This document shows, one piece after another, positions 23,301-35,500 of a DNA stretch of 64,000 bases. Numbering within the stretch: position 1 is the stretch's first letter; each line of letters starts with the position of its first letter. Made by a program: the position numbers and the translations under genes. The stretch comes from Sorex araneus. Its lineage: Eukaryota > Chordata > Mammalia > Eulipotyphla > Soricidae. The notes under the pieces were generated by a model. The model was given only the letters and a program-made list of their open reading frames with translations. It did not search any database and had not been told where the DNA came from. Location: contig NC_073303.1 of NCBI RefSeq assembly GCF_027595985.1, positions 332,431,179 to 332,495,178 of the forward strand, written 5' to 3'.

Positions 23301-23769
23301 AAAAACAAGGAAAAAAAGAAAGGTGCTGAGTATGCAGTGGGTTTGCATAACAGCTAAGAAATTTCATGTTTAGGGTACCTGAACTGTTAGGAGATTCAGC
23401 AATTCCACACAAATTTTGCCTTGGAGACACTATCTTACTATACTGGACAGCATACAAAACTGCCTTGCTCTCAATTTCAAAGGCTGCAAACTATATGTTT
23501 CTTTGAATAAAACGTCTGGAATTAATGTTTCTAGTCAAGATGTGAGAAGCACTGGAGTCTCATGGAAACTTGTCTTTGAACAGACATTAGATAACTTTTT
23601 GAATTGTAGCCACTCTTGTTTTAAGAGCTCAAACCAGGTCTTATCTTTTAAAAGTTCACTTAAAAAAAAATTAAAAATTTATTTTAACCTCTATGTAGTT
23701 CAGGACTAAATTAGTATACATGATTTCTATTTCAGCCATGAGAAAACACCATAGCAGTCATTATTAAAG

Positions 23770-26700
23770 GTATCCATTCATAAATTATTTTTATTTTTCA
23801 TTAAATGAGCACAGAGTCATTAGCATATTAATAACAGATATGTTTATTATTACATATCCATCAGTGCGGCTTTCAATACCACTTGAAACATGCATATCAT
23901 CCTAGAGACGAATCAGTTTTCCAGTGCTTCTTGATACACATTACTGCAAAGCCATTATAAATTACTGAGGAGGTATTTGGTTAAAAAGATAAACAAACAA
24001 AAAAAAAAACCATACTGCCCCTATGAGTCAACTCTTGTCACTGGACAAGAGTTTAATAGTATTTATCTGATAATTCCTATGTTAACTGGAAAACTTCACA
24101 GATGTATTGCCATAATTTTATAATGGGAACAACTTTTAACATATTCTGCAGTTTTATAAAGTCATTTTAATAGGCAGACTGATGTGGACTATACTCAGTT
24201 TATCAAAGTCCAACAAATTTGTGTATATTTTAAATGATACCAATTATCAATGAAAAATTCAGATACATCATTTTTAAAAGTTATTTAGTTAGGCAGTAAA
24301 TAATTCTCTCAAATTAAGGCACTAAAAGAGCAATGTAACTCCCATTGAAAGTGTTCTAAGAATAATTTACATTTCAAACACTGCATACATTTTTCATACG
24401 TTAACTTAAGGTCTTTTTCACTTAAAACCACAAAGAAATACATTATACAATTACAGAAATGTTGTATCCCACAAAATGGTCTTAAACTCAGTACAATTAG
24501 TTCCTAATGTCTCTAGTGGTAACTCAATATGGCTTGGCAAAACTGCATAGATTAAATGTAAAATTTTTTGCCTTTTCTCAATCCTCAATCTATAAACTTG
24601 CTGAAACACATACAGTATTTTGTAAAGCACATTATGAAAGATATTTATTCTCCATCAAGTCCTCCATGGGCAATCAATAGTAAGGCTTTTAAATTCTACA
24701 GTGAGGACACTAAAGTCAAGTGATGTCACTGCTTCCTTAAGTTTTTATAGTCCTGCAAGAGCACAAAAACTGAAGTCATTTAAAAATTTTCATTGTCTCA
24801 TTTTGAGATATTTTCATTACTCCTTCGATGAGCTGATCTTGATAGTGATGGCCATTCCACCTGAAAGTGAAAGTCCCTTCCTCTTACTCAGACGAGGAAA
24901 ACTATATTCTATCATGATTGACAGGCATTTTATTAGAAATTCAAAAAGGCAGCACCTTTTTAAAAATATATATCTAGCTAAGCTTTCCCCCAATTGTACT
25001 TGCATTACACAGTAATAATTAATCTAATCTACCTTTAGGCAAACCCGCAATTAAACAAAAAACCCTCAGTGTGCTTTTGTGCCAAAGCAAGGACAGAGTA
25101 ACAGCAATCTTAACCCTGAAGCCTGTGATATGTGTCAAAGAACAGTCCATCTGCTCTGCATGGATGAAGAAGCCTGGCTTCTCAGGTAGCATCCCACATG
25201 ATCCCACAAGGCACTGCATCATATGGTTAGCTGTTGGAGGAAAAAGGAAAAAGATTATTGTCAGAAAAGCACTCAGTTAAAAATGCAAAAAAGGTACACA
25301 TACACTACTGCTGCCTCTTCAGCGCTATTTTACTCTATTTCAAATCCATTTTTCTTATATAACTATAATCCAATTTTAGTTAACTTTAGAGTTTTAGTCT
25401 ATTTAGCACAGAGCTAATGTAGCACTCCATATAAATACCTCATAAATGAACAATAATATAATAGAGAAGAATGGTAAATAATACAATTAGGAGGGGCTGG
25501 AGAGATAGCTCAATGGGGTAAGCCAATGCCTTGTATGCAGGAGGCCTGGGTTTAATCCAAGGACCTAGAGCACAAGGATAAAAAAAAAAAGTGGGCAAAA
25601 AAAAGAAATCCCCCCACCCTGACTTTTAGGGCCGTAAGGGTGGCTACTCCTGGCTCTGTGCTCAGGATACCATAAGAAGTGCTGGGAAATCGAACCTCAT
25701 TTGGCCACATATAAGGCAAGGCAAGTGCCCTACCCTCTATTAGCCCCTCACATTGTTACATCTCAATCCTTACCTAGTTTTTCCAGATGTATTTTTGACT
25801 ACTTTCCGGAAAGACTGATTTGCAGTAGATCTTGTAGAAAGTGTTCGGGGTGATGCACGAACGAAACCAGACGGTGGATTCTTAGGGATCTTCTTTACTA
25901 AATGAGTTACCCATTTCTTTTGTTCATCCTGAGAACATGCTAACAACAGCATATCTCTTGCTGATGTTACATCATAACTTACTATGTTAAGGAGAAAAAA
26001 AAAGGCAATTAAACTCATGATACCTAAAAATACATCTACTGAATAATGAAGTTCCTTAACATTTAAAACATTTACTATTATTTACTAACTTGAATACTCT
26101 TTCTCAATTTAATTAAAAGCTGAAAAATAAAAACAGCAAAGTAGGTACAGCCTATAAAGTCCCCTCATGCTGCTTTGTTTAATAACTAGAAGACATTATT
26201 GTCCATGTTAAACATATGTGTTTGGCCCAGGAAATGAAAATCAGAAAAACAAAAATGAGGAAGAGAGAAAAACCCAAGAGGATATATCACAATCAAGAGG
26301 GCACTTCTTCATGACACTTTTTAAAACTAGGTGATATATTCAGTGGTATTGTGGAGCCTGGGGCCCTTCCTGGGAATGCGTGGGAGGTCTGTGGCACAGG
26401 AGATGGAATGATGGAACTCAGGAAAAACACAGTTTTTTCACCCTGTTTTTTGGCTTTTCGGTCAAACTTGGTGGTGCTCCTGGGTTGCATTCTGTGGTAA
26501 GGTGATGGGGACCCAATCTGAGCCTCCTGTGATGCAAAGCTTTGAGATATCTTTCCACTCAGCTTTTCATTAACAAAGGGGGAATCTCTTTAAAAAATAT
26601 GTCCAAAGTAATCTACATTTGATAAATGATATTTGCATGTTATTCCATTAATGTCAAAGGGGGAAAAAAAGCCTCATACAAGCAAGGCATACACTTTATT

Positions 26701-29700
26701 ACTGGGCCACACCCAGAGATCTACTGCCAAAATACCCGGCTGTGATCAGAGTTTACTTCTGGCAGGCTTGGGGGATCAGGAGGGGTGCCAGAGTTTGAAC
26801 CTAGGTCTGCCTGCATGCAAGGCAAGCACCTTACCATTGTACTACCTCTCTGGTCTCAAAATATTATAATATATATATTTATATGTACACACATATATAT
26901 TTTTCCCCACCCTCCTCATGGGAGAGGGTATTTTGGACCACACTCAGTGGTGCTCCAGAGTTGTTCCTGGTAATGCTCAGAGAATTATGCAGTGCCCAAT
27001 ACTGAACTGGATGGGCCACATGTAAGGGTAAGTGCCTTAACCCCTATACCATGTCTGCGGTCCCAACTACTTACCTCTTTACAACTTGATATAGAAAATA
27101 AGACACTTGTGTTATTTTATTCATTATTGAGTCATAAACATAATTTTCATGCTTACCTTTACATGGAGAAATTAAATCTTCTTTCTTATCTAAGTGATCT
27201 CGGTGGCACTTAACATGGCATCTTCGACATTCTAGGGCAGGGGGTGGCTTAAAAACATGCCATAGAGGTTTGGCACAGGCCTCACAGTTGGCAGGAAAGT
27301 GGTAGAGGGTAGGAATGAACTCATGGCCTTTGTGGCTTTGAAAATTAGTTTTTTCAGCTTGTACTGGTTCCATCTCTACATCTTTTCTACATTCACCTTC
27401 ATTTGCATATAGTATCTAAAATCATTAAAGGAAAAATATCTTAATCTATATATAAAAATTTCAAATGTATAACAATACTAGTATTTATATTTAGTTCACA
27501 AAATACATAGTACTTATAGATAAAAGATCTAAAGTGGTAATTTCAGATTATTACCTGGAATATTTTAGGAATTTCTTCAGTTTCAGCTCTGTACACATCT
27601 CCTTGGGTTACTGGTCGAACATGAAACAATTTACTATAATAAAAAGAATATGATATAGGTAATTATAAAAATTCATTTAGAGCAAAAGACAAGCATTTCA
27701 TTAAAAAGAATATACAGGTGGCAAATAATCACATGGGGAAATGCCCAACATCACTAATATTAGATAAATGAAAATTAAAATCACAACACCAACTGAAAAT
27801 TTAAAATTAAAAGAACAGTACTTAGGGCTGGAAGATAGCATAGTGAGTAGGGTGTTTCCTTTCCACACAGCCAAGTTGGTTCACTCCCTGCATCCCATAT
27901 GGGCCCCCAAGCCCATTATGAGTGATTCTGAACTCAGAGTGAGGAAATAATCCCTGAGTACCACCAGGTATGGCCCCCCATTTAAAAAAAAAAAAAAGTA
28001 ATCTCAAATGTTGATACGATAGAACAACTAGATTACTTATATAATCATGACAGAAATGTAAATCTGCAAAACTACTTTGAAAAAAAGAACAGGCATTTCA
28101 TATAAAACCAAACAAAAGCTTACTATATGACTTTGCAGTTGTACTACTGATTCTTTTTTTTTTTTTTTCTCGTCACACCGGCAATACACAGGGGTTACTT
28201 CCTGGCTTTGAACTCAGGAATTACTCCTGGCGGTGCTCAGGGGACCATATGGGATAATGGGAATCGAACCCGGGTTGGCTGCGTGCAAGGCAAACGCCCT
28301 ACCCGCTGTGCTGTTGCTCCAGTCCCACTACTGATTCTTTATTCTAGGGAAATAAAAATTTATATATACAGGAGTTGATATAAAAATTATAAAATTCACA
28401 ATTTAAAAATTATAAAATTTATATAACCAGGAGTTTTCATAGCAGCTTATTGACAATGACCCCAAACAAAAATGGAAACAATCCAAATGAATGGTTGTAA
28501 CAGTGGTACAGTTAACTGTCCCAAGTGTTTGGTCAGTCCCCAAATTTCTGCATTTGTATTCAGAACTTTCACAAATCTTTCTTTTATTCTTCCTTTTTGG
28601 ACCATACCCAGTGCTGTTCAGGGCTCATTCCTGGCTCTGTGCTCAAGGATTACTCCTAATGGTGCTCAGAGAACCATATGGGGTACTGGGACTGAACCTG
28701 GGTGTGCAAGGCAAATGACTTAACCTACACATTATGGCTCTGGCCCTCACAAATCAATCTTTTCAATCTTTTTTGTAAACTTTATTTAATGTAGAAGTAC
28801 TGCTATTTATTCAGCCATTGATTAAGCTAATCAAATCAATCACAAAAAAGATAAGCAACCCAACTAAAAATGGACAAAGAACTTGGAGACTCTTGGGCAG
28901 GAGAGCGCACAAGGCTGAGTGCAGCTTTGGTGAGATCCCAATCCCCAGCACCTGCATGGTCCCACTGTGGGGCAGAGTTGGGAACTGCTGCAAAGACATT
29001 CTTCTTGGGAAAAAAGAAAACCAAAACTTTTCCTTTGAGTTAAGGAAACCGATAATACCCACTCAGTTTAAAACTCTAGACCCTTGTAATTCTGGTAAAT
29101 ACTATTAATAAACTGGAACTTGGGCATCCTCCTAACATTATTTTATGAATGTTACAATCTTATCAAAAGAAATGCTTTCTCTCTTCTTATTTGTTTCAAA
29201 CGGAAATTACACCTGTAGGGGATCACATATAGCTCAAAGAGCTGAGCAAATCACATGGTCTGCATACACGAGACCCATTCTATCCAAGCATCTCATAAGG
29301 TTCTTTAAGCATATGACCACGGCACCTAGCCTGGGATAACCCCTGAGCAACACTGGGTGTGACCCAAAAACATAAAAACCAAACCAAAGCAAACCCAAAT
29401 GTAAACTTCTCCTCTATTGAAGATATATTGCTTGTCAAAATTATATAAGCCTGAAGACTGGTTAAAAGAAGCTACAAAATAGACACGATATTTTGAAATA
29501 AATGAAAAGTTCTTTCCTTTTATCCAAATGCAAAAGTAATCATGTGCTTTCAATATGCTCTCTAAACTTAAAACCAATAAATAATTGAAATAAATTTTCT
29601 GCTGCATATGTGAATAAGGTACACAAAATTTTCCCTGCTCACATTGTGCTAGAATAAGATTTAATATAGCTATTTAAATTAGTTATGAAAAAAGCAAGTC

Positions 29701-32475
29701 AATATTACTTAAATATCAAGCTAAATTAAAATGTTTTTACTTAATTTCAGTATTTTAGTAAAATTAAAAATAACTGTTAACTAAAAACTGATTTAAAATT
29801 CTATAAAAGGCAACTTACTCTATATCCAATACCATAGATGGATTAGATTGTTCTTTATCCTGTTCATCGTTATAAAACAAAATTTTTTTGCTGCTTACCA
29901 CAACATACTGAAATGAGAAAAAAAGGGAAGGAAGAAATATATGAGTAACATGAATTTGATTTAAGATGATAACCATAATATCTACCATTTATAAGGCTCT
30001 AATGCATTAATTTAAAATAAAATGTAATAATGGAGCAGTTAATACAAGTTCTGTGCTTGAAAAGGAAAACAGATAATAAATTATCAATTAGATAAAATGA
30101 AGCAAATGGTACCTGTTTCTTCCAGCCATATCTTTTGATATTTCCTCTATTTGGTATTGAAAGCCAACCTTCAATTCTTGACTCTGAGGGAAAAAATATA
30201 AAGGATTTAGTCTTCAGTTATAACAAAAGCAAAAGCTATATGACTGGTTGTTTGACAGCATGCAGCAACAAGCATCTGAACACAGCTAAATGAATAAATG
30301 CTATAATTTGCTCTTTCATGCTTCAATCACACAAATCAACTTTAACGGCCATACAAATATTGCAGAAAAAAATTCCAAGCCACCTTTCCCCGAAATTAAC
30401 ATTTAGTATTCTACTATAAAAGTATGAAGTAACAACATCATCATTTAGAGCCAGGCAAGACTGAATGGATTGCAGCTTAAATGGCATATAATACAGAAGA
30501 CTTTAAATATAATTTACATTCATATAAAAAATACATAGCAAAAAAAAAAGTATGAAGCAAGTGGAACAAATCAGAGCCATGATTTACACAAGAAAGAACA
30601 AGCAAAAGTACAGAAGTGACCTATTACTCACAGAAGATAAGAATAGAAGATAAATAAATAAGGAATGCAGGTAGAATCAACTAGATATAAAGAATAAGAG
30701 ACAAGCATTTTATTTGTTTTCTCAGTACAGTATTTTTATAAATGTTTGGGTAAGATACCTCTAACAATTTCAAAGTATCAAATTTTAGTTTGGAAGATAC
30801 TTATTTCTGGAGATTAGTCCAATTACAAATGTTAGCAAACTGAAGAGACAAAGTCTTTTATATTTATAGTCTTTTGAGTTTATAGAATTTAATAAATGGT
30901 TCAAGAACAGAGAATTCAGGTGGTCTACTTTAATCAAAGCAGTTTCTACATACCTGAAATTTCTTGACTAAAATGACTGTGGCATTAATCATTACTGCTT
31001 AAGTAGAATTAATGTTTATATCAGAAATATAAACATAAAAAATTTTATGTTTATATGAATAAAAAACAAGGGAAAATTGTATTAGAAAAGGTCATTTCTT
31101 AATAAAGTTAGGCAATTGTTCTCTCTCATATTTGAGAACAAAAGAAAATGAATAAGCGACAGTAGAGGCTAAAATATTCTCCATATATGGGGGTGGGGCA
31201 CACATGGTGATGCTCAGGTGTTACTCCTGGCTCTGCACTCAAGAAATACTCCTGGTAGTGCTCAGTGGACCCTATACGATACCAAGGATAGGACCCGAGT
31301 CAGCTACATACAAGGCAAATGCCCTGTCTGGTGCACTATCACTCCAGGGCCACAACTCAGTCTTCTAGTAAAAACATGTAACATTTACTAAGTAATTATT
31401 CCTAAGTATCTTAAAACACGTATAATATATGTATAACTCCATGAGTACAGGATATCATTTTCTTAGAAACAGGTTAGGGTAGGTTCCACTGTCATACTCC
31501 ATTAACAAATAAAGAGACTTAAGTTATAAAGTGAACTGACTGACTTTTGGGGGCACTATGCCCTGCAGTGCTCAGGACTTACTCCTGGTGGTGCTCTGGG
31601 GATAAGCGCTGCTGAAGATCAAAGTCAGCTCGATCACGGATCTGCTGCCTTCTGATTTAATTTTAGAAATATGATGAGGCTGGAGAGATAATATAGTGGG
31701 TAGGGTGTCTGCCTTGCAAGTGGCCAACCTACGTTCATTCTCCATATCCCATATGGTCCTCCAAGCACCACCATGAGTAATTCCAGAGTATAAAGTCAGG
31801 CGGAACCCCTGAGCAATGCCAGGTATAGCCCAAAACCAAAAAACAAACCAAACAAAACATGAACAAGAAGATAAAATTAGGAAGTTCTTGTTAAATTCAA
31901 AGTGATCCTCTAATCACTGTCACTCCACTGTTCATCGATTTGCTCGAGCGGGCACCAGTAATGTCTCCATTGTGAGACTTAGTGTTACTGTTTTTGGCAT
32001 ATCGAATACGCCACAGGTAAAGATATGTATCTACAAGTCTCTGAAGAGCCCCCCAAAACAAATCAAAAGAATAAAGATAGGGGTTACACATTTAAATAAA
32101 AACTTAGTTCATTTCCCTCTTTGAGCCCATTTGCTTTTTCATATTTTAGCCACACCCAGCAGTGCTCAGGGTTTTATCCTGGCTCTGTGCTCAGGGATCA
32201 CCTCTGAAGGGGTTCTGGGGGTTATGTATTGCTAGGAATTGTACCCAAGTAAGCTTGGTAAGGCATTGCTCCAGCCCCAATTCTTTGTTTTAAAAAATGA
32301 AAATCAGGGACTGGAGCAATAGCACAGTGGGTAGAGTGTTTGCCTTGCACTCGGCTGACCTGGGTTCGATTCCCAGCATCCTATATAGTCCTCCGAGCAC
32401 CACCAGGAGTAATTCCTGAGTGCATGAGCCAGGAGTAATCCCTGTGCATCGCCAGGTGTAACCCAAAAAGCAAAT

Positions 32476-32527
<52 letters not shown>

Positions 32528-35500
32528 ATCAGGGCCAGGGAGGTAGCTTAAGTGGTAGAATGTTGGATAACACTGGGTTGTCCTTACTCCTCCCCAGGGA
32601 GCTTAGGTTTACTGAGTTACTCCCACAACAGTGCCCTAGAGGCACACCCAATTCCATCAATCCTATATTGCTTTTTTCTTTCCTTTATGTCACTTGCATG
32701 GTTTAGCAACGTCCTTTTTGTACAGACACATGAAGACAGTTCATGCTATGCTTTTGTAGCATGGGAGTTAACTGATTCCAAATAATACTTATTCCTGGGC
32801 ATCCACCATATTTGCCTGACTTAAGCCTCAGTTGCCTATACTTTCTAACACCCCCAAAAGGAGGGCCCCAACAAAGGGATTGGATGGCCCAGGGCAAGCT
32901 GTAAGCTCCCCTGACATCGGAAAGGAACCACGCTAAGTGCCATGAGAAGTATAATAAATAAGTTATGAGCATGGTCATGGGACAAATTCTGTCATGACCC
33001 AAAAAGTAACTGAATAAGGACCCTGCTGGGGTTAGGAAAAAGTAACCAGGCCTGAGGACGATAGTCTGGGATATATAGTGAGATGTCCCCAGGAAGAACC
33101 AACCTTAAGGCTTAATATATCTCTTACTCTGTTTATAAAATATGACTAGAATTATTATAAAAAGTAAATTTACTATGATTGGTTAAATGGATTAAATTAT
33201 TAGCTGAGGAAAGGAAAAAGCAATAACCCTAGATGTAATCCAGTCCTTCAGCGGATCTCCTAGTAATCTAGAGTGCTGAACCCTCAGGTGAGGTCTTGTC
33301 TTTGAGTTAATTTCCTAAAACTTCCCCTGAAGGAGTGGCTTTATATCTGTTTGTTGTTATGACAATGTTCAAGCCCATTTTTGGGTACCCCCACTCTTTA
33401 TGATTTCTATATCACTATGCTGTAAGGGGTAATAGAGGACTTTGAGGTCTACAAGAAGACTAGGATGATGGAACTATGGTGACTGGGGACTACGACCAAA
33501 ACTATGACTACCATTGTGCAGTAAAGGAAGAGATCGGAACTATACCAGGGGGTACAGAGAAATAAACTGACCACTGACCAGCCTGGGGCCCTGTTTCTCT
33601 GTTCCCCTGGGCTGGTCAGGGGAACAGTTCTCAGCCACCGTACACTCAAGTCGGTGCTCCCATACTTTGAAACTCACAGTAGAACACGTGTCTAACTCTG
33701 AGTTCAATCCTCAGCACTGCATCTCCCCCCACAGCAACAAATATGACTCTAGTTAGCACCTGAGCACCACCAGTGCAAACTCTGCTAGAATGGGTCATTA
33801 TCAGAAAAACACCAAAATTTTTCTCTAAAATGGAGTAGTTTGAGGTATAGCAATATAACAGGTATAGCTCTTCCACTGTGGAGCTATGCTGTTCAATATA
33901 AACTCACTGGGGTTGGACAGTAGTGAGTAGGGCACCTGCCTTGCTATGGTTAACCTGGGTTCAATCCCTGGCATCCCATCCCCTGGGCTACACCCAGGAG
34001 TAATTCCTGAGTTCAGAGCAGGAATAACCCCTGAGTATCACCAAGTGTGACCCAAAACAAACAATAAATGTAAATTTATATATTAATAAACCTCTTCAGG
34101 TTTCTATTCTGGTAGAGCTTCTCATATTTAACAGCTCAATGTTGTTTATGACAGTCTATATTCTATAAAATGCACCTTTATCAATAGCATAAACTTCTGG
34201 TTATCAGAAACAAATTTGTTCATAAGGATCCACAGACAAAATAGAAAGCCAAATACAAAATACTAATTTCCATTATGTTTAAGCAGAATTTAATACATTT
34301 CTATTAATAAGGTAGTAGAAATATTCTTACCTGGAAGGGTTCCATCAGTTTCATCAGCACTAGGAAAACTAGCAACACTTGTAGAATCCGAAAGGTCCAA
34401 AAGTTTAGAACGCAATTGCTCAATGTCACTCTCTTTACTAGCCAACTGCATCTGAAGTTCATTCTTATGTGTACATTCTTCTACCAATTGCTAATATTAA
34501 AAAACACCAAGATACTATAATGAATCAAAATGAAATTTCCAACATTAAAAAATTAAGAATTAGTACAATTAGAAATTAAAATTGCAAATACCAAACTTTT
34601 CGTGCAAATTTCATTCATGTTTCTTTTTTATATTTCTAACACCACCACAAAAGTAAAATAAAATGGATTATTTCAATATAGGATCTAAATCCATAAATTA
34701 TATTGAGGAAAACATAGAACAGTTCATGACTTTGAATCTAGAGGTATCTTCAATAACTCAATGCCAGCAACTAAGATAATGGAAGCAAAGATAAGCAAAT
34801 AGAATTACATCAAACTAGAAGCTTCTGCGCTACACAAGACATGGTGATCAGAATAAAAAGACAACTCCTAGACTGAGAGATAATATTTATCCACTCATCT
34901 GATAAAGAGGTAATATTCACTCATCTGATAAAAGGTTAACATATAAAGCATTGGTATACAACATTACAAGAAAAAAAATCAAAAAATAAGGGAAAGATGA
35001 ACAGAAAATTCTTTCAATACACATACAGATGGTCAAAAGAGACATTAAGAAATGCTCTGCATCACTTATTAGAGAGATTAAAATAAAAACAACAATGAGA
35101 TACCTCTCACACAAGTGAGATTTGCACATATACAAAGAACAAAAACAACCAAGGTAGGTTGGCTTTACGCAAAAAGAAATGGACCCTCATTCACTTCTGG
35201 TGGAGTTGTCAGCTGCGTAAGTCTTTTTTGAAAATAGTAAGGCCACTCCTCAAAATACTAGGAATTGAGTTTTCCTATGACCCAGAGAGATCCAAGATGA
35301 AGCCAACGCCACCCGAACCCGGCTCACCATCTCGCCGTACACAGCTTGAGGCTCAACATGCCAGGCAGGGAACTCTGCATGTGACCCCTGCTGGACATTG
35401 TTGGCTGTGTTGTAAGATTCGGATGGAGTGATGTTGGCGGGCCACAGAGGGACCGCGGCTGGCCGAGTCGCAGTGCCATCAGGAATGAAGCTGCAGGAGC

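Larger units (their letters stand above)
23770..25226 (-). other. ROCK1: ROCK1 3' UTR
   Basis: Continuous SINE-free sequence collinear with the human ROCK1 3' UTR as I recall it, for example ATGTGGGATGCTACCTGA near the 5' end and GTGGTATTGAAAGCCGCACT near the 3' end. The absence of repeats over 1.45 kb, in a window otherwise crowded with SINEs, fits selective constraint. The exact cleavage site is unknown; it should lie 10-30 nt past the last AATAAA. Confidence 0.9.

Noticed and set aside
25770-25776. ROCK1 ending in KTR-stop by reading through the exon
   Set aside because: A good GTAAGG donor follows ACTAG, and the next exon restores Ser and a stop as in human.
27157-27180. Broken C1 zinc finger because of LISPCK instead of LICPCK
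   Set aside because: The Cys of PC is the conserved ligand; ROCK2 also lacks the first Cys.
25774-34490. ROCK2 instead of ROCK1
   Set aside because: The C terminus SGFVRASPRTLSTRS to SGKTS and neighbouring USP14 fit ROCK1 only.
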